Of a DNA stretch of 64,000 nt, positions 48,433 to 57,232 are shown one piece after another. The stretch lies in assembly GCA_947646415.1 (NCBI GenBank), contig CANSGN010000002.1:109519-173518 (forward strand), in the 5' to 3' direction. The position numbers and the translations under genes are program-made. Source of the DNA: an uncultured Clostridia bacterium. Lineage in GTDB: Bacteria; Bacillota; Clostridia; Christensenellales; UBA3700. Each line of letters starts with the position of its first letter. Positions within the stretch are counted from its first letter, which is position 1. The notes under the pieces were generated by a model, which saw only the letters and a program-made list of their open reading frames with translations, made no database searches and had not been told where the DNA came from.

Positions 48433-48796
48433 GATAGAAGGTGCGAACAGGATTGTAAAAGATTTGAAAGCAATGGAAGATGCGGCAGTAAATGTAATGA
48501 TGGCAGGAGCAAAAGCAGGTGGGAAGATAGCACTTGAAGATGCGAAAAGAAATTGCCCAGTTGATAGCGGAGCGTTGAAACAAAGTTTACATCTAAGTGA
48601 AGGGAAGGCAACATCGGTAAAGGCAACAGTGCAAGTTGACTATGACAAGTCGTTGAAATATGGTACACATGTTGAATTGGGTGCAAGAGGAAGACCAGCA
48701 AATCCGTTTTTAAGGAATGCTGTAGATGATAATCAAAACCAAATTAACAATGCAATTATTGCAGAGATTTCAAGGGCAGTAGGGAGAAAATTATGA
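48395..48796 (+). CDS. HK97 gp10-like tail component
   Basis: A 133-aa protein: EGANRIVKDLKAMEDAAV helix, then LEDAKRNCPVDSGALKQSL, the hallmark of the HK97 gp10 family, and KYGTHVELGARGRPANPFL near the end. It forms part of the tail-terminator or joining ring. The start is ATG 48395 with AAAGGAG 11 nt upstream; the longer frame from 48374 starts within that ribosome site. It overlaps the next gene by 4 nt. Confidence 0.87.
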   Translation: MGYSAKQRKVKTEIEGANRIVKDLKAMEDAAVNVMMAGAKAGGKIALEDAKRNCPVDSGALKQSLHLSEGKATSVKATVQVDYDKSLKYGTHVELGARGRPANPFLRNAVDDNQNQINNAIIAEISRAVGRKL

Positions 48797-49203
48797 AGGA
48801 TATATGTCAGGCAGTTTATGAAAAATTATGTCAAGATATTAAGTTATCAAGGTATCTTTCTAATCGCATTTATCCAATTATTTTGCCAGAAGATGCACCA
48901 TTGCCTGCAATAGTATATACACCTGTTTTGGCGAACTATTATTCGGCATTGCAAGGTGATACAGGCTTTGTTAGACAAACAATCCAGTTTGTTTGTCATG
49001 ATACAACATATAAAAAATCTAGAGAACTATCTCGCATAGTAAAAAGCATTTTTCAAGACTACTATGGAGATATGAATGGATTGTTTATACAAGCAGTATT
49101 TATTAAGTCGGATTATGAATATAACGGAAATACTGCGCTGAAATTCGATACTAATGAGTATATGTCTAGTATTGAGTTAGAATTTTTATATAACGAAAAA
49201 TAA
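48793..49203 (+). CDS. Tail terminator/completion protein
   Basis: A 136-aa protein with an N-terminal helix (AVYEKLCQDIKLSRYLSNRIYP), then LPEDAPLPAIVYTPV, and a beta-rich C-terminal half, consistent with the phage tail-terminator (gpU/gp17-like) family in this genomic slot. GGGAG precedes ATG 48793, which overlaps the gp10 stop. Family assignment is by position and fold pattern; sequence identity to known members is not obvious. Confidence 0.7.
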   Translation: MKDICQAVYEKLCQDIKLSRYLSNRIYPIILPEDAPLPAIVYTPVLANYYSALQGDTGFVRQTIQFVCHDTTYKKSRELSRIVKSIFQDYYGDMNGLFIQAVFIKSDYEYNGNTALKFDTNEYMSSIELEFLYNEK

Positions 49204-49213
49204 GGAGGTAACT

Positions 49214-49627
49214 ATGGCAGTTGCAGGAAAAAATGGTAAAGTTGTCATTGGTACTGATGAAAGTAAAAAAGTTGTAGGAATTAAGAATTGGTCACTAGAA
49301 TTATCTTTGGATCCTCTTGAAACAACATCACTTGGAGATGATTGGAAGAAATACATCACAGGACTGAAAGAATGGTCAGCATCTAGCGAAGGAGATTATG
49401 AAGTTCCTGTTGACAAAGAGGGGCAAGGAGCATTGCAAACAGCATTTCTTAGTGGATTAACCGTAGTGGTAAAATTGTATGTGGATGAGAAAAATTATTA
49501 CACAGGAGAGGCATACATTAATAGTCTTTCAATTGAAGACCCAGTTGATGATGTTGTGTCTATAAGCATTGAATTTACAGGAAATGGTGCTTTGTCTTTT
49601 GAAACAAGTGAAGTAGGAGGTAATTAA
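49214..49627 (+). CDS. Major tail tube protein
   Basis: A 137-aa protein with GKNGKVVIGTDESKKVVGIK, LELSLDPLETTSLGDDWKKYITGLKEWSASSEGDYE and a late VVSISIEFTGNGALSFE: the standard small-siphophage tail tube pattern. It polymerises into the tail tube. AAGGAGG precedes ATG 49214. It is followed directly by the tail chaperone genes. Confidence 0.87.
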   Translation: MAVAGKNGKVVIGTDESKKVVGIKNWSLELSLDPLETTSLGDDWKKYITGLKEWSASSEGDYEVPVDKEGQGALQTAFLSGLTVVVKLYVDEKNYYTGEAYINSLSIEDPVDDVVSISIEFTGNGALSFETSEVGGN

Positions 49628-49628
49628 G

Positions 49629-49946
49629 ATGAAACAAGGAATAACAATCAATTTGGATAAACCAAGAACTTTGAGATATGGTATGAATGCACTAGCAAAA
49701 ATTGAAGCAATAACAGGTAAGTCTGTGCTTTCGTTAGAAATGGATAAGTTAGGCGTAAGAGACCTACTTGCTATTGCTTATGGTGGATTATATCATGAAG
49801 ATAAATCACTCACAATTGAAAAAGTAGGTAATCTTATTGATGAACACTCAAACATTGTTGAAATCGCAGAAAAACTTGGTAAAGCATTGAGTATGGCATT
49901 TGGTGAAGACAAGACAGAACAAGAATCTGAAACGGGGGAAATTTAG
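49629..49946 (+). CDS. Tail assembly chaperone, gpG-like (zero-frame product)
   Basis: A 105-aa protein with INLDKPRTLRYGMNALAKIEA, a helical body and an acidic C-terminus ending ESETGEI. In siphophages gpG coats the tape measure during tail assembly, and a fraction of ribosomes shifts to -1 to make the longer gpGT. The frame ends at TAG 49944-49946, just after the slippery run. The start is ATG 49629, with GGAGG upstream across the previous stop. Confidence 0.85.
   Translation: MKQGITINLDKPRTLRYGMNALAKIEAITGKSVLSLEMDKLGVRDLLAIAYGGLYHEDKSLTIEKVGNLIDEHSNIVEIAEKLGKALSMAFGEDKTEQESETGEI
49934..49941 (+). other. -1 programmed frameshift site GGGGGAAA in the tail chaperone
   Basis: Codons run ACG-GGG-GAA-ATT-TAG; slipping back one base on the G5 run re-pairs GGG exactly and opens the second frame (TTA-GCC-GCC-ACC ...), which continues without a stop to 50257. 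The stop is only 3 nt past the run. Confidence 0.75.
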
Positions 49947-50257
49947 CCGCCACCTTTGACTTATTTGTATTGACCGAACAAGCAGTTGCAGTATGGGGAA
50001 TAGATCCACTTATAGTAGGAGAGTATACGCCTTTTGAGTTAGGGTTAATAGCAAAATATAAAAAGCGACAAGAACAACTTGACTTTGAGAATATGTTGAC
50101 TTTAGCATGGCATACAGAGGCTCTTGCGAGACAGAAAAAACTTCCAAGACTAAATAAATTATTAAAGGAAGCTCGCAATAAACCTAATCAAAAAACGAGT
50201 AACAAAGGCGATGCAATACTTAAAGCGATGGCGGCGGAAAAGGGAGTTCAAATTTAA
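49947..50257 (+). CDS. C-terminal extension of the tail chaperone (gpGT, -1 frame)
   Basis: The -1 frame continues as AATFDLFVLTEQAVAVWGIDP and ends AILKAMAAEKGVQI, about 105 codons after the shift. It has no ATG or ribosome site of its own (a TTG at 49970 has none nearby), which supports frameshift expression. The T domain in other phages binds tail tube subunits to bring them to the tape measure. The final basic part (NKPNQKTSNKG) matches that role. Confidence 0.75.
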
Positions 50258-50277
50258 AAATTAACAAATAGCAATAA

Positions 50278-50303
50278 AGTATTTGGAATTAATTCCAAAT
50301 ACT
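50278..50303. terminator. 26-bp perfect palindrome after the tail chaperone
   Basis: AGTATTTGGAATT is mirrored without a loop by AATTCCAAATACT. There is no T-run. It could be a protein-binding operator or a pausing hairpin that separates the tail operon from the inserted toxin-antitoxin module. Confidence 0.45.
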
Positions 50304-50375
50304 ATTGATTTCTTCATAGTTTTAGAAAATCTTACGTAATGTACAATAATAATTTAAGAAATTTTCAAAAAACTA

Positions 50376-50404
50376 TTGACATATTGCAATTTTATGGATA
50401 TAAT
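50376..50404 (+). promoter_or_regulatory. Consensus sigma-A promoter of the toxin-antitoxin module
   Basis: TTGACA (50376-50381), 17 bp, TATAAT (50399-50404). The palindrome GTAAGAAAATCTTAC (50417-50431) lies just downstream, and AGAAAATCTTAC also occurs at 50324-50335, both candidate antitoxin operators. Confidence 0.85.
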
Positions 50405-50453
50405 AATAGTAGGAAAGTAAGAAAATCTTACAAAAAAAATATGGAGGTGTAAT

Positions 50454-50714
50454 ATGTTAGCAGAATTGAGAACAAAATCACAAATTACAATACCAAAAGA
50501 AATAGTTTCACAATTGGGATTATCTGCAGGAGATAAACTAGAAATTTATGAGAAAGATGGTGTGATTTGTCTTATGCCAGTAACTATATATCCAAAAAAT
50601 TATGTTGATACTTTGCGTGAAGAAATTAAGGAGTTGAAATCAAATATTAAAAATGGCAAACAGCCGTTATTTGATAATATTGACTCAATGTTTGACAAAT
50701 TGGAGAATAACTAA
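50454..50714 (+). CDS. AbrB/MazE-type antitoxin
   Basis: An 86-aa protein with an N-terminal swapped-hairpin AbrB domain (LRTKSQITIPKEIVSQLGLSAGDKLEIYEKDG) and a helical C-terminal half (EEIKELKSNI ... SMFDKLENN) that would wrap the toxin. It both neutralises the toxin and represses its own promoter, where two related palindromic sites flank the -10 region. ATG 50454 follows TGGAGG. The stop overlaps the toxin start. Confidence 0.87.
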   Translation: MLAELRTKSQITIPKEIVSQLGLSAGDKLEIYEKDGVICLMPVTIYPKNYVDTLREEIKELKSNIKNGKQPLFDNIDSMFDKLENN

Positions 50715-50980
50715 TGGCATTTAAAATAACTTTTACTGATAGATTTCAAAAACATTTTAAAGGTTTAAATGAAGTCGAGAAAAAACAATTGCGAAACAAA
50801 TTGACTATATTGTCAGAAAATCCATTACATCCATCACTAAGAACAAAAAGAATTCAAGGAACAGATAGTTTGTTTGAGTGCAGTGTGAATATGGATATTC
50901 GTATAATTTGGTATTATGAAGGTGATACTATGATTATTCTTGTTGATGTTGGACATCATGATATACTAAGAAAATATTAA
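50714..50980 (+). CDS. RelE/YafQ-type toxin
   Basis: An 88-aa protein of the RelE superfamily: FTDRFQKHFKGLNEVEKKQLRNKL, then HPSLRTKRIQG, LFECSVNMDIRIIWYYEGD and a final LVDVGHHDILRKY with the catalytic-type His and Tyr. It would cleave mRNA at the ribosome when freed. The start overlaps the antitoxin stop (TAATGG). The module interrupts the tail operon and is closed by two terminators. Confidence 0.87.
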   Translation: MAFKITFTDRFQKHFKGLNEVEKKQLRNKLTILSENPLHPSLRTKRIQGTDSLFECSVNMDIRIIWYYEGDTMIILVDVGHHDILRKY

Positions 50981-51001
50981 ACATAGTGTTACTAAAAATT
51001 G

Positions 51002-51067
51002 AAAGTATATTTTAAATAATATACCAAATAAATTAAAGTATACTTTAAATAATTTGCCAAATACATT
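51002..51067 (+). repeat. Tandem 33-bp direct repeat (two copies)
   Basis: Units at 51002-51034 and 51035-51067 both begin AAAGTATA and contain TTTAAATAAT and CCAAATA. They lie in the AT-rich gap between toxin and tape measure. Confidence 0.5.
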
Positions 51068-51096
51068 AAAGTTTTAGATTATTTTGGTATAAAATT

Positions 51097-51176
51097 AAAA
51101 AACTAAGCAATAGCAGTGTTGCTTAGTTTTTTTATAATAATGCGATGAAAATCGGGGTATATGCCTCGATTTTTTC
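51097..51176 (+). terminator. Two terminators closing the toxin-antitoxin module
   Basis: AAACTAAGCAA and TTGCTTAGTTT (about 51099-51133) form a stem with T7. A second hairpin, AAAATCG to CGATTTTTT (about 51147-51176), follows at once. Together they insulate the tape measure gene. Confidence 0.8.
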
Positions 51177-51194
51177 TTTATAAGGAGGGGAGAT

Positions 51195-53885
51195 ATGGCA
51201 GTTATTCGAAACTTGGTTGTTAAGATATCGGCAGATATATCCTCACTTTCTAAAGGCTTACAATCAGCACAAAAGCATATTCAAAAAGTGTCTTCGACAT
51301 TTACCAAAGCAGGTACAAAATTAACAGCAAGTATAACTGCACCATTAATTGCACTAGGTAGTACAGCAGTAAATGTATCGCAAAAGTTTGAGCAATCAAT
51401 GGCTAATGCAGCATCCGTTGCAGGTGCTACGGGAGATGAACTTGCACGAATGACAGCACTTGCTAGAGAAATGGGTAGTAAGACAGTGTTTTCTGCAAGT
51501 GATGCCGCTGATGCACTTTATTATATGGCTTCAGCAGGTTATAAAGTTGACCAAATGGCAGATTCGATACAAGCAACACTTAATCTTGCATCAGCAACTC
51601 AAAGTGATCTTGCTTTTACAACGGATACAGTTATTTCGACTTTAAATCAGTTTGAGTTAGAGGCTAACCAAGCGGAAAGAGTAACAAATGTTTTTGCATC
51701 AGCTATTGGTAATTCAATGGCAACTATGGAAAAACTTTCAAATTCAATGGGCTATGTCGGACCTGTTGCTAACAGTTTAGGGTATGAGATAGAAGAAGTA
51801 ACGGGTGCATTAGCTGTTTTGTATAATGCAGGATATGATGGTTCAACGGCAGGAACAGCACTTCGTCAAGCACTTGTTTCGCTTATGAATCCTACATCCG
51901 CTGCATTAGGTGTGTTTGAAGAATTAGGGTTGTCCTTTGATGATGTGAACCCAGCAACTAATGATTTTGCTACGATTTTAGATAAACTAAGCGAAGCAGG
52001 TATGGATACATCGCAAGCAATGAAAGTGTTTGGTGCAAGAGCAGGTCCAGGAATGCTAGCATTATTGTCGGCTGGTGGTGATGCAGTTAGAGAAATGACT
52101 GAGTCAATCACAGGCACTGATAAGGCATCGGAAATGGCAGCAACACAGCTTAATACTTTGCAGGGACAAGTGAAAATCTTAAAATCCGAACTTGAAGAAA
52201 TTGCTATATCTTTTGGAGATGTGTTGATACCTATTATTAGGCAGTTTATTCAAAAATATATCTCACCATTGACAGCGAAATTGATGGGATTATCAATGGG
52301 AACTAAAAAGAATATTGTAACCATAGCGCTATTAGCAGCGACTATAGGTCCGCTGTTATTAATTATTGGAAAATTAATAGGCAGTGTAGGAACAATTATC
52401 AAAATTGGTTCATTGTTATTTTCTAAAGTGGGTTTGATAATTGCAGCAGTAGGAGCAATAGTTGGTGTTGTAACATATTTGTGGAAAACAAATGAAGGGT
52501 TTAAAAACGCAGTTATACGAATTTGGGATAAAATCAAGACAGCAATACTAAAAGCAGTAAATGCAGTTAAGGCTTGGTGGACAAACAACGGACAAAAGAT
52601 AATTGAAAGTGTAGTTTTTGCATTGAAGAAACTATGGAATATAGTGAAATCAGTGTTTGGAGCAATCAAACCTTATGCAGAAAAAATTTGGAATTTTGTA
52701 AAATTTATTGTAACAGATACGGTTAGCACTATAAAAAAGTTTTGGAAAGACAATGGTGCAAAAATATGGAAAATAGTAAAGACAGTATTTACAAACATAT
52801 GGAAATGTGTAAAAAGTGCTTTTTCAATTATAAAAAACTCATTAGATAAATTTTTTACATATGTCCGCCCAATCTGGGAAAAGTTAAAGACATTATTTGC
52901 ATCTCTATGGGATACTATTGTTGAACTTTATAAGACTTTGAAACCTATTTTTGAACTTATAGGTGGAATAGTTATGACATTATGGGGAGTAGTTTCAAGT
53001 GTTCTTGGTGCGATTATTGAGGCACTAGGACCATTCATATCTGCAGTTATAGATGTTGCAAATGCTATCCTTGATATTATAAAGATAATATGTGCTGTAT
53101 TGCGTGGAGATTGGTCTTCAGCATGGGAATATATGCAGGACTTTACAGGCAATATTTGGTCGGGAATTAAAAATATCTTCCTAGGTATATGGGAATTTAT
53201 AAAGGGTTTTGGTCAGAATATTGTGTCATTCTTTGGTGGTTGTGGCGATAATATCGGAAATATTTTCAAAAGTGTTTGGGAAGGAGTGAGTGGTTTTTTC
53301 TCAAATATATGGAGTGGTATCAAATCAATGTGTGGTTGGATATGGGATACATTGACAGGATTATTTGGAAAAATAGGTGATTTCTTTGGCAATCTTTTTA
53401 AAGATGCTTTTAATTGGGGAAAAAATCTAATATCTAACATAGGCGATGGAATAAAAAAAGGATGGGATTGGGTTGTTGATGGAGTAAAATCCGTTGGACA
53501 ATCAATCAAAGATTTTCTAGGTTTTGGTTCTCCAACAAAGAAAGGACCAGGGCATACTGCTGATGAGTGGATTCCAAACTTAATGGATATGATGGCAACT
53601 GACATGTATACGAATATACCTATGATGCAAAGAGCCGCTATTCAAGTTGCAAATGTTCTTAATCCTACATCAATGACAAACAGAGCAATGGTAGGTACAG
53701 GAAGCAGTCCGAATGGTGACCTTGTGAACGGGTTATTGCAAGGAATGTCGGCAATGAATGGAATGAGTGGAGAAACAAATAGAGAACTCGTATTGCAAAT
53801 TGATGGACAGACTTTTGCACGAATAATGATGCCGAAACTTACTAAAGAATATAAGCGACATGGTGTTATTTTGCAGGAGGTATAA
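51195..53885 (+). CDS. Phage tail tape measure protein
   Basis: An 896-aa protein. Residues 1-130 are coiled and Ala-rich (SLSKGLQSAQKHIQKVSSTF), then the TP901 core (MASAGYKVDQMADSIQATLN ... TALRQALVSLMNPT), hydrophobic segments at about 375-430 and 580-640, repeated Trp/Lys-rich helices (KIWNFVKFIVTDTVSTIKKF) and the terminal SPTKKGPGHTADEW motif. It sets tail length and helps DNA passage. At 896 residues it predicts a short tail of roughly 130 nm by the usual 0.15 nm per residue (rule of thumb). AAGGAGG precedes ATG 51195. Confidence 0.9.
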   Translation: MAVIRNLVVKISADISSLSKGLQSAQKHIQKVSSTFTKAGTKLTASITAPLIALGSTAVNVSQKFEQSMANAASVAGATGDELARMTALAREMGSKTVFSASDAADALYYMASAGYKVDQMADSIQATLNLASATQSDLAFTTDTVISTLNQFELEANQAERVTNVFASAIGNSMATMEKLSNSMGYVGPVANSLGYEIEEVTGALAVLYNAGYDGSTAGTALRQALVSLMNPTSAALGVFEELGLSFDDVNPATNDFATILDKLSEAGMDTSQAMKVFGARAGPGMLALLSAGGDAVREMTESITGTDKASEMAATQLNTLQGQVKILKSELEEIAISFGDVLIPIIRQFIQKYISPLTAKLMGLSMGTKKNIVTIALLAATIGPLLLIIGKLIGSVGTIIKIGSLLFSKVGLIIAAVGAIVGVVTYLWKTNEGFKNAVIRIWDKIKTAILKAVNAVKAWWTNNGQKIIESVVFALKKLWNIVKSVFGAIKPYAEKIWNFVKFIVTDTVSTIKKFWKDNGAKIWKIVKTVFTNIWKCVKSAFSIIKNSLDKFFTYVRPIWEKLKTLFASLWDTIVELYKTLKPIFELIGGIVMTLWGVVSSVLGAIIEALGPFISAVIDVANAILDIIKIICAVLRGDWSSAWEYMQDFTGNIWSGIKNIFLGIWEFIKGFGQNIVSFFGGCGDNIGNIFKSVWEGVSGFFSNIWSGIKSMCGWIWDTLTGLFGKIGDFFGNLFKDAFNWGKNLISNIGDGIKKGWDWVVDGVKSVGQSIKDFLGFGSPTKKGPGHTADEWIPNLMDMMATDMYTNIPMMQRAAIQVANVLNPTSMTNRAMVGTGSSPNGDLVNGLLQGMSAMNGMSGETNRELVLQIDGQTFARIMMPKLTKEYKRHGVILQEV

Positions 53886-53888
53886 AAT

Positions 53889-54245
53889 ATGGATTTTTTC
53901 AAAGTCAATGGCTACATAGTAAAATCACCAACTGAAATTACCATTTCGCCAGAGATACTTGATAAAGTTGAAAGAACAGTTGATGGAACAATGGTTGTAG
54001 ATATCATAGCAAAAAAACGCAAGGTTGATGTGTCTTGGGAATATTTATCAAAAGAAGAAATGACTACAATTGTAAATCAAATTGGCAAAGACAAGTTTTT
54101 GGAAATATCTTTTCATGATAATAGTACCGGCGAATTGGTAACAATGATTGCACGGGCAGAAGGGATGACTTACCAACCATATTATAACTGGGCGAAATCA
54201 AAAATAATGTGGAAAGCAGTTTCCATAAGTTTTTCAGAGAGGTAG
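53889..54245 (+). CDS. Tail-associated structural protein, distal-tail-like
   Basis: A 118-aa protein with VNGYIVKSPTEITISPEILDKVERTV and VDVSWEYLSKEEM, the pattern of small distal tail proteins that follow the tape measure in many Bacillota siphophages. GCAGGAGG sits before ATG 53889, and the gap to the tape measure is 3 nt. Function by position and beta-rich pattern. Confidence 0.65.
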   Translation: MDFFKVNGYIVKSPTEITISPEILDKVERTVDGTMVVDIIAKKRKVDVSWEYLSKEEMTTIVNQIGKDKFLEISFHDNSTGELVTMIARAEGMTYQPYYNWAKSKIMWKAVSISFSER

Positions 54246-54248
54246 GCA

Positions 54249-56057
54249 ATGAAGTACTCAAGTAATCCACGAAATGTTTATGGTAAGGTAGAAATCATTT
54301 ATGCTGATGAAGAACTTACTCGTGATGCAAGAATTGATGTAAGTGGCAATTCAGAAATTAGCAATCCAACTGATGTATATAAAAATCCTTACGAACCAAC
54401 AGTGAAAGCATGTACTATGGATGGAAATTCAACAATGGATGGCACATTTCAAATGATGAGCAACAAGCATATTGTTGGTTGGTGGGGTGGTAGACTCGCA
54501 GACAGCAAAGGAGAATTTGCTCAAAAACCTTATATTGAGTTATCTTTTGTAATGCGACCAATAATATATTGGCGTATATTAGGAGATTCTAAACTTAATC
54601 AATACCCAGTGGATTTTGTGTTAGAGTACAAGAGAAATGGTGTTGTGATAAAAACTGAAAATGTAACGGACAACACTAATCTTGATATCATACTCCAGCC
54701 TAGAGTTGCAGATATTACATCAATTCGTATGACAATTAACAAATGGAATACACCAAATGCATGTGCCAAAATACTTAGATTTTTTGAAAAAGTATATGAA
54801 ACATACGAAGGACAAGATTTGCAATCATTTGAAGTTGGTGAAGAACTTTGTTCAGCAGAAGCTAACTATAATATTAATTCAGATAGCATGTCAGTTAGTA
54901 TTTATAACGAGAATCGTAAGTTTGATAAAGGTTATTTGCGGTCATTGATGCTTTTGGATCGAAAACTGATACCATATATAGGAGTTGAGAATAATGGAGA
55001 AATAGAGTATACACAACTTGGCATTTTTTATTCGGATACATGGGATATTTCACAAGACAGCCAATGGGTAAAATGTATGGCAACTGATAGATTATTAAGA
55101 TTGCAGAAAAAAATGTATGTGGGGTTTCCTTTAGTTGAAAATGTTTCACTATATGAAATAGCTGAAGATGTTTTACAAAAAGCAGGACTGATAGCAGAAG
55201 AATATATAATTTCAGATAACCTAAAAGATATTGTAATTGGAATGGCATTGTTACCCAAGACGACAATTTGGGATGCTTTACAAGAGATTGCAAATGCAGC
55301 TCTATGCAAAATTTTTGTGGATAGATACAACAGAATTGTGATAATGAGCGAGAAAGATGCCCCTTTGGATAGTGCAGTTGAAATTAATCCTAGTAATGCA
55401 TTTTCATATATGTCAAATATATCGTTAACAGATTTTTCAAATAGTGTAACGATAGAGTATTTTGATATAAGTGTGTCGGATGACATAATTGATGTAGTTG
55501 AAATAGAAATTACACTTGAGCCAAAAGAAAATAAGACTTTAACTTTTGATTACACTTCGGAAGTTGCAAATCCAATAGCAATAAGTAACAACGCAATAGT
55601 AAAAATAACTTCTTTTACTAGTGGAGTCAATTCTTGTTTGTGTGAGTTTGATAATAATTCAGATGTTGAGCAAACAGCTGTTATAACTATATCAGGTAAT
55701 GCTATTAATATTGATTCAAGAACAATCACAATAAAGGATGAAGATAGCATATTGACTTATGGATTAGTTGAATGTTCACATACAGCAAGTGAACTTGTAC
55801 AATGCTATGAGCAAGCAGAATACATTGCAACAACATTGCTTGCTAAAACGAAAGCAGGTGAAGGCAGTATAACAGCAGAATGGCGAGGTAATCCAGCACT
55901 TGAAATAGGACTCGCTTTTGACTTAACTGACCGATTTGGAGACAATGAGAAACTATTGTGTGAATACAATAAGTTTACTTATGATGGTGGATTAAAACAA
56001 GAAACACGTGGTAGAAAATTATATGGAGGAAATAATGGCGAATTGGAAAGATCCTAG
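54249..56057 (+). CDS. Phage baseplate/tail minor structural protein
   Basis: A 602-aa beta-rich protein with RKFDKGYLRSLMLLDRKLIPYIGVE, LTDFSNSVTIEYFDISV and a final GLAFDLTDRFGDNEKLLCEYNKFTYDGGL block, typical of the tail proteins that follow the distal tail protein (gp37/DUF5048-like group). No peptidase motif is visible, so it may be purely structural. GAGGTAGGCA precedes ATG 54249. It overlaps the next gene by 23 nt. Confidence 0.7.
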   Translation: MKYSSNPRNVYGKVEIIYADEELTRDARIDVSGNSEISNPTDVYKNPYEPTVKACTMDGNSTMDGTFQMMSNKHIVGWWGGRLADSKGEFAQKPYIELSFVMRPIIYWRILGDSKLNQYPVDFVLEYKRNGVVIKTENVTDNTNLDIILQPRVADITSIRMTINKWNTPNACAKILRFFEKVYETYEGQDLQSFEVGEELCSAEANYNINSDSMSVSIYNENRKFDKGYLRSLMLLDRKLIPYIGVENNGEIEYTQLGIFYSDTWDISQDSQWVKCMATDRLLRLQKKMYVGFPLVENVSLYEIAEDVLQKAGLIAEEYIISDNLKDIVIGMALLPKTTIWDALQEIANAALCKIFVDRYNRIVIMSEKDAPLDSAVEINPSNAFSYMSNISLTDFSNSVTIEYFDISVSDDIIDVVEIEITLEPKENKTLTFDYTSEVANPIAISNNAIVKITSFTSGVNSCLCEFDNNSDVEQTAVITISGNAINIDSRTITIKDEDSILTYGLVECSHTASELVQCYEQAEYIATTLLAKTKAGEGSITAEWRGNPALEIGLAFDLTDRFGDNEKLLCEYNKFTYDGGLKQETRGRKLYGGNNGELERS

Positions 56058-56883
56058 AATCAATTATAATGCAGAAGATCAAGTAGTGCCTGAGATATTC
56101 AATAGGCTTGGAGAAAATGAAAAGTATTTACAAGAAAATAAGATAACCACAGAGCAAGTGCAAGATGCGGAAATTAATAGTACACAGAATGCTAATAGAG
56201 AGAATTTAGAGGATAAAGAAAGCGTGAAAGGATTAATTGGTAAAATTAGAAAATGGTTAGCTGACCTTAAAGCATTGGCATTTAAGGCTACTATTGGAAC
56301 TTCAGATATAGATAATTCTGCAATCAATGCGTCAAAAATCGGTACTAATGCTATAGAAACTAGTAAAATAAAAGATTTAGCAGTTACAGATGCAAAGATT
56401 AATTCAGTATCTGCAAGTAAAGTAACGGGGCTACATAAAGTGGCAACTAGCGGTAGCTATAACGATTTAAAAGACAAACCAGAGATGAGTGGTGGAGATA
56501 ATCCTAAAGTTGTATTTGAAGGAAATGCGAACTATTACACATATAGATTTAACTTTGATATGAAAGGTGAATATCGTTATCTAGTAGAAATCGGGAATGG
56601 CTATGGTATAGGAATTTCATCAAAGAAGGCTCCAAATGATCATCCAATACTAAATGTATTAATACCAGGATATTGCTATGGAACTGATAGAACATTGTCT
56701 ATGTATATTATCACCATTATTGGATATGATAATGGACCTAGTTATGAAGGTGGTGGAAAATTTTATATTGAAGGGAAAATAGATATTTCAAAAGGTGTCA
56801 TAGATAGGGAAGGATATATGGAAATTGATGGGCAAAGTTGTCCAGTTATTAAAAAAATTGTTGAACTAGGTAAAGCATATTGA
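56035..56883 (+). CDS. Phage tail/receptor-associated protein
   Basis: A 282-aa protein. The N-terminus (RINYNAEDQVVPEIFNRLGENEK) resembles the trimeric-fibre attachment segment seen in clostridial phages. The middle has short repeats (DAKINSVSASKVTGLHKVA), and the C-terminal beta-rich part may bind the host surface. The ATG at 56035 is set by TGGAGG 7 nt upstream, replacing the longer frame from 56008. Function inferred from position. Confidence 0.6.
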   Translation: MANWKDPRINYNAEDQVVPEIFNRLGENEKYLQENKITTEQVQDAEINSTQNANRENLEDKESVKGLIGKIRKWLADLKALAFKATIGTSDIDNSAINASKIGTNAIETSKIKDLAVTDAKINSVSASKVTGLHKVATSGSYNDLKDKPEMSGGDNPKVVFEGNANYYTYRFNFDMKGEYRYLVEIGNGYGIGISSKKAPNDHPILNVLIPGYCYGTDRTLSMYIITIIGYDNGPSYEGGGKFYIEGKIDISKGVIDREGYMEIDGQSCPVIKKIVELGKAY

Positions 56884-56896
56884 AAGAGAGGTGTCT

Positions 56897-57232
56897 ATGA
56901 ATAGAAAAATAATAAGACAAGGCGAGGCAGTAAGCTTCGCCTTTTTCAATGTTGTAGTACCACTTAATGATAATGAGAAATATAAGATTACGGAGAAAGA
57001 TAAGGTTATATTTTCTATTTTTAGAGAGAATAGAAAACCAATAATTACAAAAGAATTTCCACGAGACTTTCATAAAGAAGTTAAAAATACATTTGTGGTT
57101 ACACTATCTCCACAAGAAACAAAAGATTTGCCTTGCCTTTTGTATCAAATGAAGTTGACATTGGATGTTGAAAATATGGGAGAAGAGATATACATGCTTA
57201 TAAATCAAGAATTGGAGGTGATAGCAAAGTGA
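56897..57232 (+). CDS. Hypothetical baseplate-upper-protein-like structural protein
   Basis: A 111-aa beta-rich protein with RQGEAVSFAFFNVVVPLN, VIFSIFRENRKPIITKEF and MKLTLDVENMGEEIYMLINQ. It matches the small N-terminal domain of baseplate upper proteins that attach receptor-binding proteins to the tail. The ATG at 56897 follows AGAGAGGTG; a GTG at 56891 overlaps that site. The stop overlaps the next GTG start. Confidence 0.6.
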   Translation: MNRKIIRQGEAVSFAFFNVVVPLNDNEKYKITEKDKVIFSIFRENRKPIITKEFPRDFHKEVKNTFVVTLSPQETKDLPCLLYQMKLTLDVENMGEEIYMLINQELEVIAK

